Shown here: positions 9,231 through 18,732 of the stretch, one piece after another
How the letters are laid out: every line of letters begins with the position of its first letter
Numbering within the stretch: position 1 is the stretch's first letter
Made by a program: the position numbers and the translations under genes
Notes under the pieces: model-generated
Databases searched by the model: none
The model's input: the letters and a program-made list of their open reading frames with translations, nothing else
Told to the model about the DNA's origin: nothing
NCBI GenBank assembly: GCA_026126025.1
Contig: JAHCJZ010000001.1
Span: 397,937-461,936, forward strand
Direction of reading: 5' to 3'
DNA from: Bauldia sp.
GTDB taxonomy: Bacteria > Pseudomonadota > Alphaproteobacteria > Rhizobiales > Kaistiaceae
Length of the DNA: 64,000 bases

Positions 9231-9305
9231 ATGGGCAAGGGAATTCTGCTGTGGCTCCTCGGGATCCCGATCCCGATCATCATCCTCATCCTTCTCCTGA
9301 CCTAG
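9231..9305 (+). CDS. 24-residue hydrophobic membrane peptide
   Basis: A very short gene encodes MGKGILLWLLGIPIPIIILI followed by LLLT. After a lysine at position 3 almost every residue is hydrophobic, with a PIP kink, giving one predicted membrane segment. GGAGG sits 6-8 nt before the ATG and the stop is 13 nt before the next gene. I recall similar conserved MGKGI-type peptides in alphaproteobacteria, always annotated as hypothetical. It is well placed to be made with the following membrane protein. Its function is unknown. Confidence 0.6.
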   Translation: MGKGILLWLLGIPIPIIILILLLT

Positions 9306-9318
9306 GCGGGAGGACACG

Positions 9319-10215
9319 ATGGCCCAGTCCATTCCGGTCGCGACGACGGCGGCCAACGAGGCGCCCGTCTCCGCGGTGACGTGGTCCGCCGTCTTCGCCG
9401 GCGGCGTCGTTGCCGCCGCGGTTTCGATCATTCTCCTTCTCCTCGGCTCGTCCTTCGGTTTCGCCGCGATCTCGCCCTGGCCGGAAGGGACCGGCGGCAC
9501 GATCGCCGCGTTCGGCGTCGGCGCCGCGATCTGGCTCGTCGTGGTGCAATGGGTGGCGTCCGGCCTTGGCGGCTATGTCACCGGGCGGCTCCGCACCAAA
9601 TGGGTCGGCGTTCATACCGACGAGGTGTTCTTCCGCGACACCGCGCACGGCTTCCTGGCGTGGGCCGTGGGCACGCTCTTCGTCGCCGCGCTGATCGTGA
9701 TGTCGATCGCCGGCGTGGCGCGCACTGCCGTCGATGCCGCGGCGACCGTCGCGGCCGGCGCGGCCGAGGGTGCAGGCGCCGCCGCTGGCGGCCTTGCCGA
9801 CAACGCCTACTTCACCGACCGCCTGTTCCGGGTCGACCCGGCAGCCCCGGGCGCCTTCGGCGCCGGCGCCGACGACGGGGCCGCAAGGGTGGCCGAGGCA
9901 GGACGCATCCTCGCCCGTGGGGTTCTTGCCGACGAGTTCCCCGAAGACGACCGCGTCTACCTGGTGGACCTGGTCGCCGACCAGACCGGTCTCCCCGCGA
10001 ACGAAGCGGAGGTCCGCGTCAACGAGGTGATTGCCGGCGCGCAAGAGGTGAAGGCCGAAGCGGCGCAGGTCGCGGAGGACGCCGCCGACGCGGCCGCGTC
10101 GCTGGCGATCTACACCTTCCTCTCGCTCCTGGTCGGTGCCTTCATCGCCTGCGTCGCCGCCGCCCTCGGCGGCCGCCAGCGCGACGACGTGGAGGTGGTG
10201 ACAGTCCGCGCCTAG
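9319..10215 (+). CDS. Conserved membrane protein of unknown function
   Basis: The 298-residue protein has four likely membrane segments: about 22-50 (WSAVFAGGVVAAAVSIILLLLG), 66-88, 110-135 and 255-280. Between the third and last lies an alanine-rich region with alternating charged residues, probably a periplasmic helical hairpin. The N-terminal part, with VSAVTWSAVFAGG, GLGGYVTGRLRTKW and VFFRDTAHGFLAWAVGT, resembles a family widespread in alphaproteobacteria and sometimes called PhnA-like, without known activity. AGGACACG precedes the ATG. It probably forms an operon with the 24-residue peptide upstream. Confidence 0.8.
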   Translation: MAQSIPVATTAANEAPVSAVTWSAVFAGGVVAAAVSIILLLLGSSFGFAAISPWPEGTGGTIAAFGVGAAIWLVVVQWVASGLGGYVTGRLRTKWVGVHTDEVFFRDTAHGFLAWAVGTLFVAALIVMSIAGVARTAVDAAATVAAGAAEGAGAAAGGLADNAYFTDRLFRVDPAAPGAFGAGADDGAARVAEAGRILARGVLADEFPEDDRVYLVDLVADQTGLPANEAEVRVNEVIAGAQEVKAEAAQVAEDAADAAASLAIYTFLSLLVGAFIACVAAALGGRQRDDVEVVTVRA

Positions 10216-10245
10216 TCGGCGTCAACTGCGCGACAGACGCCGGCG

Positions 10246-10611
10246 CTATTCCGCTTCGGCCTTGAGCGGGTGGGCGCGCGCCCAGACCTCGAACGCCTTG
10301 ATCACCGGGTCTAGCGCGAGGCCGGCGTCGGTCAGCCGGTAGACGGTGCGCGGCGGCATGGTCGACTGCACGGTCTTCGCCACCAGCCCGACCTGCTCCA
10401 GCCGCTGCAGGCGCTGCGTCAGCGTCGCCGGATTCACCGCCCCGGCCTGGCGGCCGATATCGTTGAACCCGACCGGCCCCTTCAGCAGCACATAGACGAT
10501 CGGCAGCGCCCACTTCTCCTGCAGCACCTGGAAGGCGGCCTGCAGCTTCTCCGGGACGACGCAGGGGTCGTCCACCGGCGTGCGGTGAGGGGCAGGGGTC
10601 ATGTCTTCCAT
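10246..10611 (-). CDS. HxlR-family transcriptional regulator
   Basis: This 121-residue regulator has the single HxlR winged helix: LQEKWALPIVYVLLKGPVGFNDIGRQ, then NPATLTQRLQRLEQVGLVAKT and the wing with VYRLTDAGLALDPVI. The usual HxlR N-terminal cysteine is represented by the C of DPCVVPEKL, which in redox-sensing relatives can respond to electrophiles or diamide. It is divergent from a flavin reductase gene, its likely target. I took the ATG at 10611 (MEDMTP) instead of one at 10668, which would run into the shared promoter. Confidence 0.9.
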   Translation of the reverse strand: MEDMTPAPHRTPVDDPCVVPEKLQAAFQVLQEKWALPIVYVLLKGPVGFNDIGRQAGAVNPATLTQRLQRLEQVGLVAKTVQSTMPPRTVYRLTDAGLALDPVIKAFEVWARAHPLKAEAE

Positions 10612-10651
10612 TGTAATCCGGATTCGCGGGGGACGCGCGCGCCTTCGGTAC

Positions 10652-10689
10652 TTGACGTTACGTAGCACTATAATATGTATTGCGCTACG
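10652..10689. promoter_or_regulatory. Divergent promoter and candidate HxlR operator
   Basis: The gap between the HxlR and flavin reductase genes is unusually AT-rich. A TTGACG (10652-10657) lies 16 nt before TATGTA (10674-10679), reading towards the reductase. The arms CGTAGC (10661-10666) and GCTACG (10684-10689) form a dyad around this -10 region, where a repressor would block transcription. Direct binding is an inference. Confidence 0.4.
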
Positions 10690-10787
10690 CGCTCACAAGC
10701 GCGACGGGATTCATAGTGCCGCGAGGCGGGCTCCTGCCTCGAACCTTCATGCGCCGGGCCTCCCCGGCGCCGTTGTTGAGGACTGCA

Positions 10788-11381
10788 ATGCTCAAGATCG
10801 GTGTCATCGTCTCCAGCACCCGCCCCAACCGCTTCGCCGACACGCCGACGAAGTGGATCGTCGAGAAGGCTTCCGCCCGCAACAACCTCGACATCGAGGT
10901 GCTCGACCTTCGCGACTACTCCATGCCGTTCTTCGAGGAGGCGATGTCGCCGGCCTGGGCGCCGAGCCAGAACCCGGTCGCCCTCGAATGGCAGAAGAAG
11001 ATCGAGGAGAAGGACGGCTTCATCGTCGTGACCGCGGAGTACAATCGAGGCCCGACCGCCGTCCTCAAGAACGCCCTCGATTACGCCTATCCGCAGTGGA
11101 ACAAGAAGGCGATCGGCTTCGTCGGTTACGGCAGCACCGGCGCCGCCCGCGCGATCGAGCAACTCCGCACCAACGCGATCGAGCTGCAGATGGCGCCGAT
11201 CCGCGTCGGCGTGCACATCCAGGGCCAGGTCTTCATGTCGGTGCTGATGGGGCAGGCGAAGCTCGAGGATTTCGACTTCCTCAATCCCAATGTCGACGAC
11301 CTGCTCAACCAGCTGACTTGGTGGACCGCGGCGCTGAAGAACGCCCGCGAAGCGGACGCTGCGGAAAAGGTCGCCGCGTAG
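10788..11381 (+). CDS. NADPH-dependent FMN reductase family protein
   Basis: The 197-residue flavodoxin-fold protein has the phosphate-binding loop SSTRPNRFAD after MLKIGVIV, and the flavin-contacting TAEYNRGPTAVLKNALDY near residue 78. Such enzymes reduce FMN, quinones or azo compounds with NAD(P)H. Its position opposite an HxlR regulator is the usual arrangement for electrophile- or quinone-induced reductases. The ATG at 10788 follows TTGAGGA. An earlier in-frame ATG at 10680 would add a non-conserved leader containing a hairpin and was rejected. Confidence 0.9.
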   Translation: MLKIGVIVSSTRPNRFADTPTKWIVEKASARNNLDIEVLDLRDYSMPFFEEAMSPAWAPSQNPVALEWQKKIEEKDGFIVVTAEYNRGPTAVLKNALDYAYPQWNKKAIGFVGYGSTGAARAIEQLRTNAIELQMAPIRVGVHIQGQVFMSVLMGQAKLEDFDFLNPNVDDLLNQLTWWTAALKNAREADAAEKVAA

Positions 11382-11397
11382 CGTCTGTCGTATTTCC

Positions 11398-11482
11398 GTC
11401 ATTCCGGCGAAGGCCGGAATCCAGCCCCACTTGCTCCGCCCGTCGTGTGGCGCTGGACCCCGGCCTTCGCCGGGGTGACGAG
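11398..11482. repeat. Intergenic inverted repeat, family B copy 1
   Basis: A left arm CATTCCGGCGAAGGCCGGAAT and right arm ACCCCGGCCTTCGCCGGGGT surround a short variable centre (CAG...CTGG edges). It lies just after the flavin reductase stop, between convergent genes. The same element occurs at 18081, 26264, 48514 and 52201. Confidence 0.85.
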
Positions 11483-11503
11483 GGGTGGGAGTGGTCGCGC
11501 GGT

Positions 11504-12250
11504 CTACCGGACGCGCACCCAGCCGCGGGGGCCGAGGCGCTCCTGCGGCCGGAAGCGCGTCTTGTAGTCCATCTTGGCCGAGCCCTCGACCCAGTAGCCG
11601 AGATAGACGTACGGCAGGCCGCGTTTCCGCGCCCGGCGGATGTGATCGAGGATCACGAAGGTGCCCAGGCTGCGATACGCCAGATCGGGATCGTAGAACG
11701 AGTAGACCATCGACAGCCCGTCGCGGAGCGTGTCGGTGAGGCTCGCGGCGACCAGCGGTCCCTGGCCGCGGCCGTTGATCGCGGTGTCGGGGCCGCGGAA
11801 CCGGTACTCGATCATCGCGGTCTCGACGTGGCTGTCCTCGACCATCATCGCGTAGTCGAGCACCGTCATGTCGGCCATGCCGCCGTCGGAATGGCGCGCG
11901 TCGAGATAGCGGCGGAAGAGCGAATATTGCTCCGACGTCGGGCTGGCGGTGATCTCGCTGCCGACGAGGTCGGCGTTCTTCGCCATCACCCGCTCGAAGC
12001 TGCGGCCGGGCTTGAAGAGGTCCGCCGCGACGCGCACCGAGACGCAGGCCCGGCAGCCTTCGCAGGCCGGCCGGTAGGCGATGTTCTGGCTGCGGCGGAA
12101 GCCGCCCTGGGTGAGGATGTCGTTGAGCGCCGGCGCGCGCGGCCCGACGAGGTGGGTGAACACCTTGCGCTCGCTCTGGCCCGGCAGATAAGGGCAGGGC
12201 GAAGGGGCCGTGAGGTAGAACTGCGGGGTATCGAACTGATGCTTCGTCAT
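11504..12250 (-). CDS. bpt: Aspartate/glutamate leucyltransferase (N-degron pathway)
   Basis: Bpt (related to eukaryotic Ate1) transfers leucine from Leu-tRNA to proteins with N-terminal Asp or Glu, marking them for ClpS/ClpAP. The 248-residue protein has the N-terminal [22 protein letters not shown] motif, the cysteine cluster [13 protein letters not shown] near residue 65, and the C-terminal GNAT-like half with [20 protein letters not shown]. These are hallmarks of the bacterial ATE/Bpt family. ATG at 12250 is the first in frame. Leucyl rather than arginyl transfer is inferred from bacterial relatives. Confidence 0.9.
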   Translation of the reverse strand: MTKHQFDTPQFYLTAPSPCPYLPGQSERKVFTHLVGPRAPALNDILTQGGFRRSQNIAYRPACEGCRACVSVRVAADLFKPGRSFERVMAKNADLVGSEITASPTSEQYSLFRRYLDARHSDGGMADMTVLDYAMMVEDSHVETAMIEYRFRGPDTAINGRGQGPLVAASLTDTLRDGLSMVYSFYDPDLAYRSLGTFVILDHIRRARKRGLPYVYLGYWVEGSAKMDYKTRFRPQERLGPRGWVRVR

Positions 12251-12320
12251 TCAGGCCGGCATTCGCCTCGACGCGTCGAAGCACACGATACGCCTCCGCA
12301 CGCCCGGGCGGAAAGCGAAA

Positions 12321-12833
12321 TCAGGCGGCAGCCACCGCTACGTTCGGCAGCGCATCGGAGTTCACCATCACCACGCCGAGCAGCATGTCGTGGAGGAGCC
12401 GGTTGCGCGGATTGAGGAAGGCGACGATCAGGATCAGCGGCGTCAGGAGGCTGACCGACGTCCAGAACAGGAGCCCGTGCAGCACGGCGAGCAGCGGGTA
12501 CATCTTCTGCCCGCCGATGGTGCGCAGCTCGATGCCCACCGTCTTCATGCCGACCGTCGCCGAGTTCTCGCCGCCGAGCGTCAGCGCGAGATAGCCAAGC
12601 CCGACGACGCCGAACACGAACGGGAAGAGCACCCAGCCGAGGCCGAAGGTGAGGATGCCGAGGACGAGCACCGCCAAGAGCACCGGCAGCATCAGCACGA
12701 TCACGATCACCATGTCGATCGCGAAGGCGATCAGCCGCCGCGGCAGCACGTCGACGAAGAACGCCGGGTGGCGGTCCTGGACGAACACGTCATAGCTCGC
12801 GCCGGGTTGTCCGGAATTGTCGGTGACCGTCAT
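12321..12833 (-). CDS. RDD-family membrane protein
   Basis: This 170-residue integral membrane protein carries the RDD family pattern: an arginine in the first membrane helix (LPRRLIAFAIDMVIVIVLML), a second helix pair, GMKTVGIELRTIGGQKM between helices, and a last part ending LNPRNRLLHDMLLGVVMVN. The family role is poorly defined; some members act in ion exchange. The ATG at 12833 has GGGAGG five bases ahead, so I preferred it to a weaker start at 12848. Confidence 0.88.
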   Translation of the reverse strand: MTVTDNSGQPGASYDVFVQDRHPAFFVDVLPRRLIAFAIDMVIVIVLMLPVLLAVLVLGILTFGLGWVLFPFVFGVVGLGYLALTLGGENSATVGMKTVGIELRTIGGQKMYPLLAVLHGLLFWTSVSLLTPLILIVAFLNPRNRLLHDMLLGVVMVNSDALPNVAVAAA

Positions 12834-12935
12834 CGGAACCTCCCACACCGGCGCCTCGCCGGGCGCCTACGCCAACACGTAGGATGATCCCGCCGCGCAG
12901 CAAGGGCAACCCGGCCGCCAACGCGGTACGCTTTC

Positions 12936-13060
12936 TGAACCTCTCCCTCGTGGAGAGGTCGAAGGTCGCGCAGCGGGCTTCGGGAGAGGGGCACGGCCGC
13001 GCCCCTTCCCCGAAACCGCGATGCGGTTTCGACCCTTCCACCAGGGAAGGGTTCGACAAG
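12936..13060. repeat. Nested inverted repeat, family A copy 1
   Basis: Two hairpin-rich halves face each other: CCTCTCCCTCGTGGAGAGG at the left and CCCTTCCACCAGGGAAGGG at the right, with GAAACCGC-ATGCGGTTTC inside. The ends read GAACC and GTTCGACAAG. It lies between the promoter side of the RDD gene and the end of hemB. Copies recur at 14884, 15051, 45567 and 51344. Confidence 0.85.
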
Positions 13061-13065
13061 AGGGG

Positions 13066-14238
<1,173 letters not shown>

Positions 14239-14339
14239 TTAAGCGTGCCGTTTAAGGTCATCTTCAATTGCGGGTGGTTAGGGTTCGCGGAGAAATGAGG
14301 CGGGGGAAACAACCTGCCGGCAACAGTGAGGCGATAGTG

Positions 14340-14861
14340 ATGATGAACCCCAAGCGCAGCGTCGAGGCTGTGCAGGTTGCGCCCGCGCAGCCCGCCGCCA
14401 CCGACCTCAAGCCGCTCTACCTTGAGGCTCTGACGCTCGTCGAGCGCCTCCACCGGCGGTTGCTCGACGTGATCAAGGACGAGTTCGACCGGGCCGGCCG
14501 GTCCGACGTCAACGCCGTCCAGGCTCTCCTCCTCTTCAACATCGGCGATGCCGAGCTGACGGCGGGCGAGCTGCGGACCCGCGGCTACTATCTCGGCTCC
14601 AACGTCTCCTACAATCTCAAGAAGCTCGTCGAGATGGGCTACATCCACCACCAGCGCTCGCGAATGGACCGGCGCTCGGTGCGGGTGAGCCTGACGGAGA
14701 AGGGCCAAAGCGTGGCCGACGTGGTCAACCGCCTCTACGAGCGCCACATCCGCTCGATCGACCAGGTCGGCGGCATCGGCGCCGAAGACTTCAACACCCT
14801 CAACCGCTCCCTCCAGCGCCTCGAGCGCTTCTGGACCGACCAGATCCTCTACCGCCTCTAG
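14340..14861 (+). CDS. ldtR: MarR-family regulator, LdtR type
   Basis: The 173-residue regulator has a long N-terminal dimerisation helix (LYLEALTLVERLHRRLLDVIK) and the MarR winged helix with ELTAGELRTRGYYLGSNVSYNL, KKLVEMGYIHHQRS and the wing MDRRSVRVSLTEKG. It closely resembles LdtR of Candidatus Liberibacter and Sinorhizobium, which controls the neighbouring L,D-transpeptidase gene and stress tolerance. The same target follows here. Two ATGs (14340, 14343) are possible, with GTGAGG upstream. Ligand response is known only from relatives. Confidence 0.88.
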   Translation: MMNPKRSVEAVQVAPAQPAATDLKPLYLEALTLVERLHRRLLDVIKDEFDRAGRSDVNAVQALLLFNIGDAELTAGELRTRGYYLGSNVSYNLKKLVEMGYIHHQRSRMDRRSVRVSLTEKGQSVADVVNRLYERHIRSIDQVGGIGAEDFNTLNRSLQRLERFWTDQILYRL

Positions 14862-14883
14862 GCCTGTCGGCGGGTCCCTTCCC

Positions 14884-15024
14884 TTCAACCCTCCCCTTGC
14901 GGGAGGGTCGAAACCGCGAAGCGGTTTCGGGGAGGGGTGCTGCCTCCGAAGCCAGACACGGCCTCAGCACCCCCACCCGAACCGGCTGCGCCGGTTCGAC
15001 CGCCCCGCAAGGGGGCGGTTGAAG
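14884..15024. repeat. Nested inverted repeat, family A copy 2
   Basis: The left end TTCAACCCTCCCCTTGC..GGGAGGG and the right end CCGCCCC-GCAAG-GGGGCGG-TTGAA each form a hairpin. GAAACCGC-GAA-GCGGTTTC lies within. The outer TTCAA/TTGAA ends are complementary, so the whole unit can fold as one nested structure. Confidence 0.85.
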
Positions 15025-15050
15025 AGGATGTCCAAATCGGAGCCAATTTC

Positions 15051-15170
15051 TTGAACCCTCCCCTCGTGGGAGGGTCGAAAGCCGAAGGCTTTCGGGAAGG
15101 GGGCACGGCCGCCCCCCTCCCGAAGCTCGCTTCGCGACCTTCGACCGCCCCGCGAGGGGGCGGTTCAACA
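15051..15170. repeat. Nested inverted repeat, family A copy 3
   Basis: TTGAACCCTCCC at the left end and the GGGGCGGTTCAA right end enclose GAAAGCC-GAAGGCTTTC and CGAAGCTCGCTTCG hairpins. It follows copy 2 after 26 nt in the same orientation. Confidence 0.85.
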
Positions 15171-15185
15171 AGACTCCAATCAACG

Positions 15186-15230
15186 CGCGCCAACCGTGGC
15201 CCGGCCGCAACAGCGGCCGGGCTTGGCGCG
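15186..15230. promoter_or_regulatory. Strong hairpin upstream of ldtP
   Basis: CGCGCCAA (15186-15193) pairs with TTGGCGCG (15223-15230), and GCCCGGCCGC pairs with GCGGCCGGGC around an AACA loop, giving 18 base pairs broken by one 5-nt bulge (CCGTG). There is no following T-run, so it is not a textbook terminator. It could terminate ldtR transcription with Rho or shape the ldtP leader. Confidence 0.5.
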
Positions 15231-15407
15231 TCGGGGGCCGCTTGAATCATCAAAGCGCCATATTGGACCGGCAGTTCGGCGGCGTGCGGCTGATTGTTAA
15301 TCGGCCCGCGACAAGCTTTGGCTGCCCTTGATTCGGCTTCGGTCGGCGGGGCGGCGTGATCGGACCCGATGGCGCGTTGCGACGGCGCGAGGGCTGGGAG
15401 TGAATTC

Positions 15408-16646
15408 TTGACGAAATCAGCAAGCATGCCCGGATCGGCCCGCTGCGTCCGCTCGGCACTCGCCGCGATGGCGGCGGTCGTCCTTATCTCCGGCGCCGCC
15501 CCGGCGACGGCGCAGAATGTCGACTGGCGCCCCGGCTTCGACGCCATCCTTGACGAGAACGCGGTCCGCACCTCGCGCCCCATCCTGTCGCCCGAAATCG
15601 CGGCGGCGATGGACCTTGCGATCCTGCGTTACCAGGACATCGTGTCGTCCGGCGGCTGGCCTGTCGTGCCCGCGACCGAGACGCTCCGCCTCGGCATGGA
15701 TTCGCCCTCGGTGTCGGTGCTGCGCCAGCGCCTCATCGTCAGCGGCGACCTCGTCGCCTCCGCCGGCACGTCCACCATCTTCGATTCCTATGTCGAAGCG
15801 GCGGTCCGGCATTTCCAGGCGCGCCACGGCATCCCGGCCGACGGCATCGTCGGGCCGACGACCTTCTCTGCGCTCAACGTCGCCGCGGCGATGCGGCTCA
15901 ACCAGCTCATCATCAACCGCGACCGGCTGCGCGAGCTCGCGGCCACCACCACCCCGCGCTACGTGATGGTGAACCTGCCGGCCGCGGAGATCGAGGCAGT
16001 CGAGCACGGCGTGGTGGTGTCGCGCCACACCGCGGTGGTCGGCAAGGTCGACCGGCCGTCGCCGATCCTCACCTCGCAGATCCACGAGATCAACTTCAAC
16101 CCGTTCTGGACGGTGCCGGTCTCGATCATCCGGCGCGACCTGATCCCGCTGATGCAGCAGCATCCGACCTACCTTCGCGACCAGGGCATCCGCATCTACA
16201 CCCAGCAGGGCCAGGAGATCATGCCGGAGGCCGTCGACTGGTACAGCGACGAGGCCACCCGCTACGTGTTCCGCCAGGATCCGGGCGACCTCAACTCGCT
16301 CGGCTCGGTGAAGATCAACTTCCACAACCCGCACGCGGTCTACATGCACGACACGCCGAACAAGACCCTGTTCGGCAACGAGTACCGCTTCGACTCGTCG
16401 GGCTGCGTGCGCGTCGAGAACATCCGCGGGCTGATCGTGTGGCTGCTGCGCGACAATCCCGGCTGGGACGCCACCCAGATCAACAGCGTCTTCATGTCCG
16501 GCCAGCGCATCGACGTGCAGCTCACCAGCCCCGTGCGGCTCTATTTCGCCTATGTCACTGCATGGGCGATGGAGGACGGCGTGGTGAACTTCCGCGAGGA
16601 CATCTACGCGATGGACGGCATCGGCGACGTCGCCTCCCTCCAGTAG
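15408..16646 (+). CDS. ldtP: Periplasmic L,D-transpeptidase with peptidoglycan-binding domain
   Basis: The 412-residue exported enzyme makes or edits 3-3 cross-links, or anchors proteins to peptidoglycan. A signal peptide (CVRSALAAMAAVVLISGAAPATAQ) is followed by a PG_binding_1 domain (about 100-165, AAVRHFQARHGIPADGIVG) and a YkuD domain with HDTPNKTLFG and the catalytic cysteine C333 in DSSGCVRVEN. I chose TTG 15408 because GGGAG precedes it by seven bases; ATG 15426 is the alternative and has no clear binding site. Pairing with ldtR suggests regulated cell-wall remodelling. Confidence 0.9.
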   Translation: MTKSASMPGSARCVRSALAAMAAVVLISGAAPATAQNVDWRPGFDAILDENAVRTSRPILSPEIAAAMDLAILRYQDIVSSGGWPVVPATETLRLGMDSPSVSVLRQRLIVSGDLVASAGTSTIFDSYVEAAVRHFQARHGIPADGIVGPTTFSALNVAAAMRLNQLIINRDRLRELAATTTPRYVMVNLPAAEIEAVEHGVVVSRHTAVVGKVDRPSPILTSQIHEINFNPFWTVPVSIIRRDLIPLMQQHPTYLRDQGIRIYTQQGQEIMPEAVDWYSDEATRYVFRQDPGDLNSLGSVKINFHNPHAVYMHDTPNKTLFGNEYRFDSSGCVRVENIRGLIVWLLRDNPGWDATQINSVFMSGQRIDVQLTSPVRLYFAYVTAWAMEDGVVNFREDIYAMDGIGDVASLQ

Positions 16647-16695
16647 GAAACCGCGGACCAGCCCCGCGCTGGCTGCATTCCCGTCGCATTCCACG

Positions 16696-16736
16696 CGCCG
16701 CAGGCCCATGCTAAGGCCTGCGGCGCTTTTCGTTTT
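16696..16736 (+). terminator. Rho-independent terminator after ldtP
   Basis: An 11-bp stem CGCCGCAGGCC / GGCCTGCGGCG with an 8-nt loop is followed by CTTTTCGTTTT. It separates ldtP from glyA. Confidence 0.85.
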
Positions 16737-16754
16737 CCCGAAGGATCGAACCGC

Positions 16755-18053
16755 ATGAGCGTGACCGACGGCGCGCATTTCCCGGGATTCTTCACCCGGT
16801 CCGTGGCCGAGGCCGACCCCGAGCTCGACCGGGCGCTGAAGGGCGAGCTCCGCCGCCAGCAGGACGAGATCGAGCTGATCGCCTCGGAGAACATCGTCTC
16901 GCGCGCCGTTCTGGAGGCGCAGGGCTCGGTCCTCACCAACAAATATGCCGAGGGCTATCCCGGGCGGCGCTACTACGGCGGCTGCCAGTGGGTCGACGTC
17001 GCCGAGGAGCTCGCGATCGCCCGGGCAAAGGAGCTGTTCGGCTGCGGCTTCGCCAACGTCCAGCCCAACTCCGGCAGCCAGGCCAACCAGGCTGTGCTGA
17101 TGGCGCTGGCAAAGCCCGGCGATACGCTGCTCGGCCTCAGCCTCGCCGCCGGCGGCCACCTGACCCACGGCGCGCCGCCCAACATGTCGGGCAAGTGGTT
17201 CAAGGCGGTGTCCTACGGCGTCCGCCGCCAGGACGCCCGGATCGACCTCGACGAGGTCGAGGCGCTGGCGAAGGAGCACCAGCCGCGGATCATCATCGCC
17301 GGCGGCTCGGCCTATTCGCGGGTGATCGACTTCGCTGCCTTCCGCCGCATCGCCGACTCCGTCGGCGCCTATCTCATGGTCGACATGGCGCATTTCGCTG
17401 GGCTGGTCGCGGGCGGCGTCCATCCGAGCCCGTTCCCGCACGCCCATGTCGTGACCACCACGACCCACAAGACGCTCCGCGGCCCCCGCGGCGGCATGGT
17501 CCTCACCAATGACGAGGACATCGCCAAGAAGATCAACTCGGCGATCTTCCCCGGCCTCCAGGGCGGACCGCTGATGCACGTCATCGCCGCCAAGGCGGTA
17601 TCGTTCGGCGAAGCGCTGCGTCCCGACTTCAGGCGCTATGCCGCGCAGGTGGTGGAGAACGCGCAGGCGCTCGCCGCGTCGATGTACGAGGCGGGGCTGG
17701 AGGTGGTGTCCGGCGGCACCGACACCCACCTGATGCTGGTCGACCTCCGTCCCAAGCAGCTCACCGGCAAGGCGGCGGAAGCCGCGCTCGGCCGCGCCGA
17801 CATCACCTGCAACAAGAACGGCGTGCCGTTTGACCCGGAGAAGCCGACCGTCACCTCGGGTATCCGCCTCGGCACCCCGGCGGGAACCACCCGCGGCTTC
17901 GGCGTCGCTGAGTTCCGCCAGATCGGCGGGATGATCCGCCGCGTCCTCGACGGCCTCGCCGCCAATGGCGAGGAGGGGAACGGCGCGGTCGAAGCCGCGG
18001 TGAAGGCCGAAGTCGCGGCGCTGGTGGCGCAGTTCCCCATCTATGCCCGCTAG
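16755..18053 (+). CDS. glyA: Serine hydroxymethyltransferase
   Basis: GlyA converts serine and tetrahydrofolate to glycine and 5,10-methylene-THF, the main one-carbon source. The 432-residue PLP enzyme shows [11 protein letters not shown] near residue 37, [12 protein letters not shown], the PLP lysine K239 in [14 protein letters not shown], and the C-terminal [15 protein letters not shown]. Length is standard. The glyA-nrdR order is common in alphaproteobacteria, although here a repeat of family B lies between them. No glycine riboswitch is visible in the 108-nt gap upstream, which is mostly terminator. Confidence 0.97.
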   Translation: MSVTDGAHFPGFFTRSVAEADPELDRALKGELRRQQDEIELIASENIVSRAVLEAQGSVLTNKYAEGYPGRRYYGGCQWVDVAEELAIARAKELFGCGFANVQPNSGSQANQAVLMALAKPGDTLLGLSLAAGGHLTHGAPPNMSGKWFKAVSYGVRRQDARIDLDEVEALAKEHQPRIIIAGGSAYSRVIDFAAFRRIADSVGAYLMVDMAHFAGLVAGGVHPSPFPHAHVVTTTTHKTLRGPRGGMVLTNDEDIAKKINSAIFPGLQGGPLMHVIAAKAVSFGEALRPDFRRYAAQVVENAQALAASMYEAGLEVVSGGTDTHLMLVDLRPKQLTGKAAEAALGRADITCNKNGVPFDPEKPTVTSGIRLGTPAGTTRGFGVAEFRQIGGMIRRVLDGLAANGEEGNGAVEAAVKAEVAALVAQFPIYAR

Positions 18054-18080
18054 TTTGGCGCGGATACGAGCCGCACCCAA

Positions 18081-18172
18081 CCCTCGTCATTCCGGCGAAG
18101 GCCGGGGTCCAGAACCATACGAAGGCCGAAGCCGGGGCGCTGGATTCCGGCCTTCGCCGGAATGACGAGGGG
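18081..18172. repeat. Intergenic inverted repeat, family B copy 2
   Basis: The left arm TCATTCCGGCGAAGGCCGG and right arm CCGGCCTTCGCCGGAATGA surround GTCCAG...CTGGAT. Here the left half ends in the GGGGTCC variant and the right half carries ATTCCGG, the reverse of copy 1. It sits between glyA and nrdR. Confidence 0.85.
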
Positions 18173-18237
18173 ACGCTAGCTCGGCAAGCGGCGGACGAAT
18201 CCGCTAAGCTGCCGGCGAGGCGAGCGGGATCAGGCGG

Positions 18238-18732
18238 ATGCGGTGCCCTTATTGCGGCAGTGACGATACCCAGGTGAAGGATTCCCGGCCGTCCGGGGAC
18301 AACACCTCAATCCGCCGCCGGCGCGTCTGCACCGATTGCGGGGGGCGCTTCACCACCTTCGAGCGCATCCAGCTCCGCGAGCTCACCGTGATCAAGCGGA
18401 GCGGACGGCGCGTGCCGTTCGATCGCGACAAGCTGGTGCGCTCGGTCCAGGTCGCGCTCCGCAAGCGCCAGGTCGAGCCGGATCGCGTGGAACGCATGAT
18501 CAACGGCATCGTCCGCCAGCTCGAAAGCCTCGGGGAGGGCGACGTTCCCTCCGAGCAGATCGGGCTGCTGGTCATGGAGGGCCTGAAGCGGCTCGACGAC
18601 GTCGCCTATGTCCGCTTCGCCTCGGTCTATCGCAATTTCCGCGAAGCCAAGGATTTCGAGACCCTCCTTGACGAGCTCTCCGGCGAAGCCGCCGGCGGCC
18701 CGGCGATCGCCCCGGCCAAAGCCGATGGCTGA
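18238..18732 (+). CDS. nrdR: Transcriptional repressor NrdR
   Basis: NrdR senses dATP/ATP and represses ribonucleotide reductase genes. The 164-residue protein has the zinc ribbon with C3, C6, C31 and C34 (CPYC...CTDC), then the ATP-cone domain from about residue 48 ([20 protein letters not shown]) to [11 protein letters not shown]. It is the first gene of the riboflavin cluster and overlaps ribD by eight bases. The nrdR-ribD-ribE-ribH-nusB order is conserved among relatives. Confidence 0.96.
   Translation: MRCPYCGSDDTQVKDSRPSGDNTSIRRRRVCTDCGGRFTTFERIQLRELTVIKRSGRRVPFDRDKLVRSVQVALRKRQVEPDRVERMINGIVRQLESLGEGDVPSEQIGLLVMEGLKRLDDVAYVRFASVYRNFREAKDFETLLDELSGEAAGGPAIAPAKADG

Larger units (their letters stand above)
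14862..15407. other. 546-nt gap between ldtR and ldtP: repeats and a strong hairpin
   Basis: No gene is supported here. The gap holds two tandem copies of the family A inverted repeat (14884-15024 and 15051-15170) and a separate 45-nt hairpin (15186-15230). After that comes an AT-richer tract (about 15240-15300, with GATTGTTAATCGG) that probably contains the ldtP promoter, although I cannot define -35 and -10 boxes with confidence. Confidence 0.7.

Noticed and set aside
16647-16754. Glycine riboswitch ahead of glyA
   Set aside because: The gap is mostly occupied by the ldtP terminator and the rest is too short.
15417-18080. An 887-codon minus-strand frame opposite ldtP and glyA
   Set aside because: It spans two unrelated genes and their terminator, lacks conserved motifs and has the same low-complexity look.
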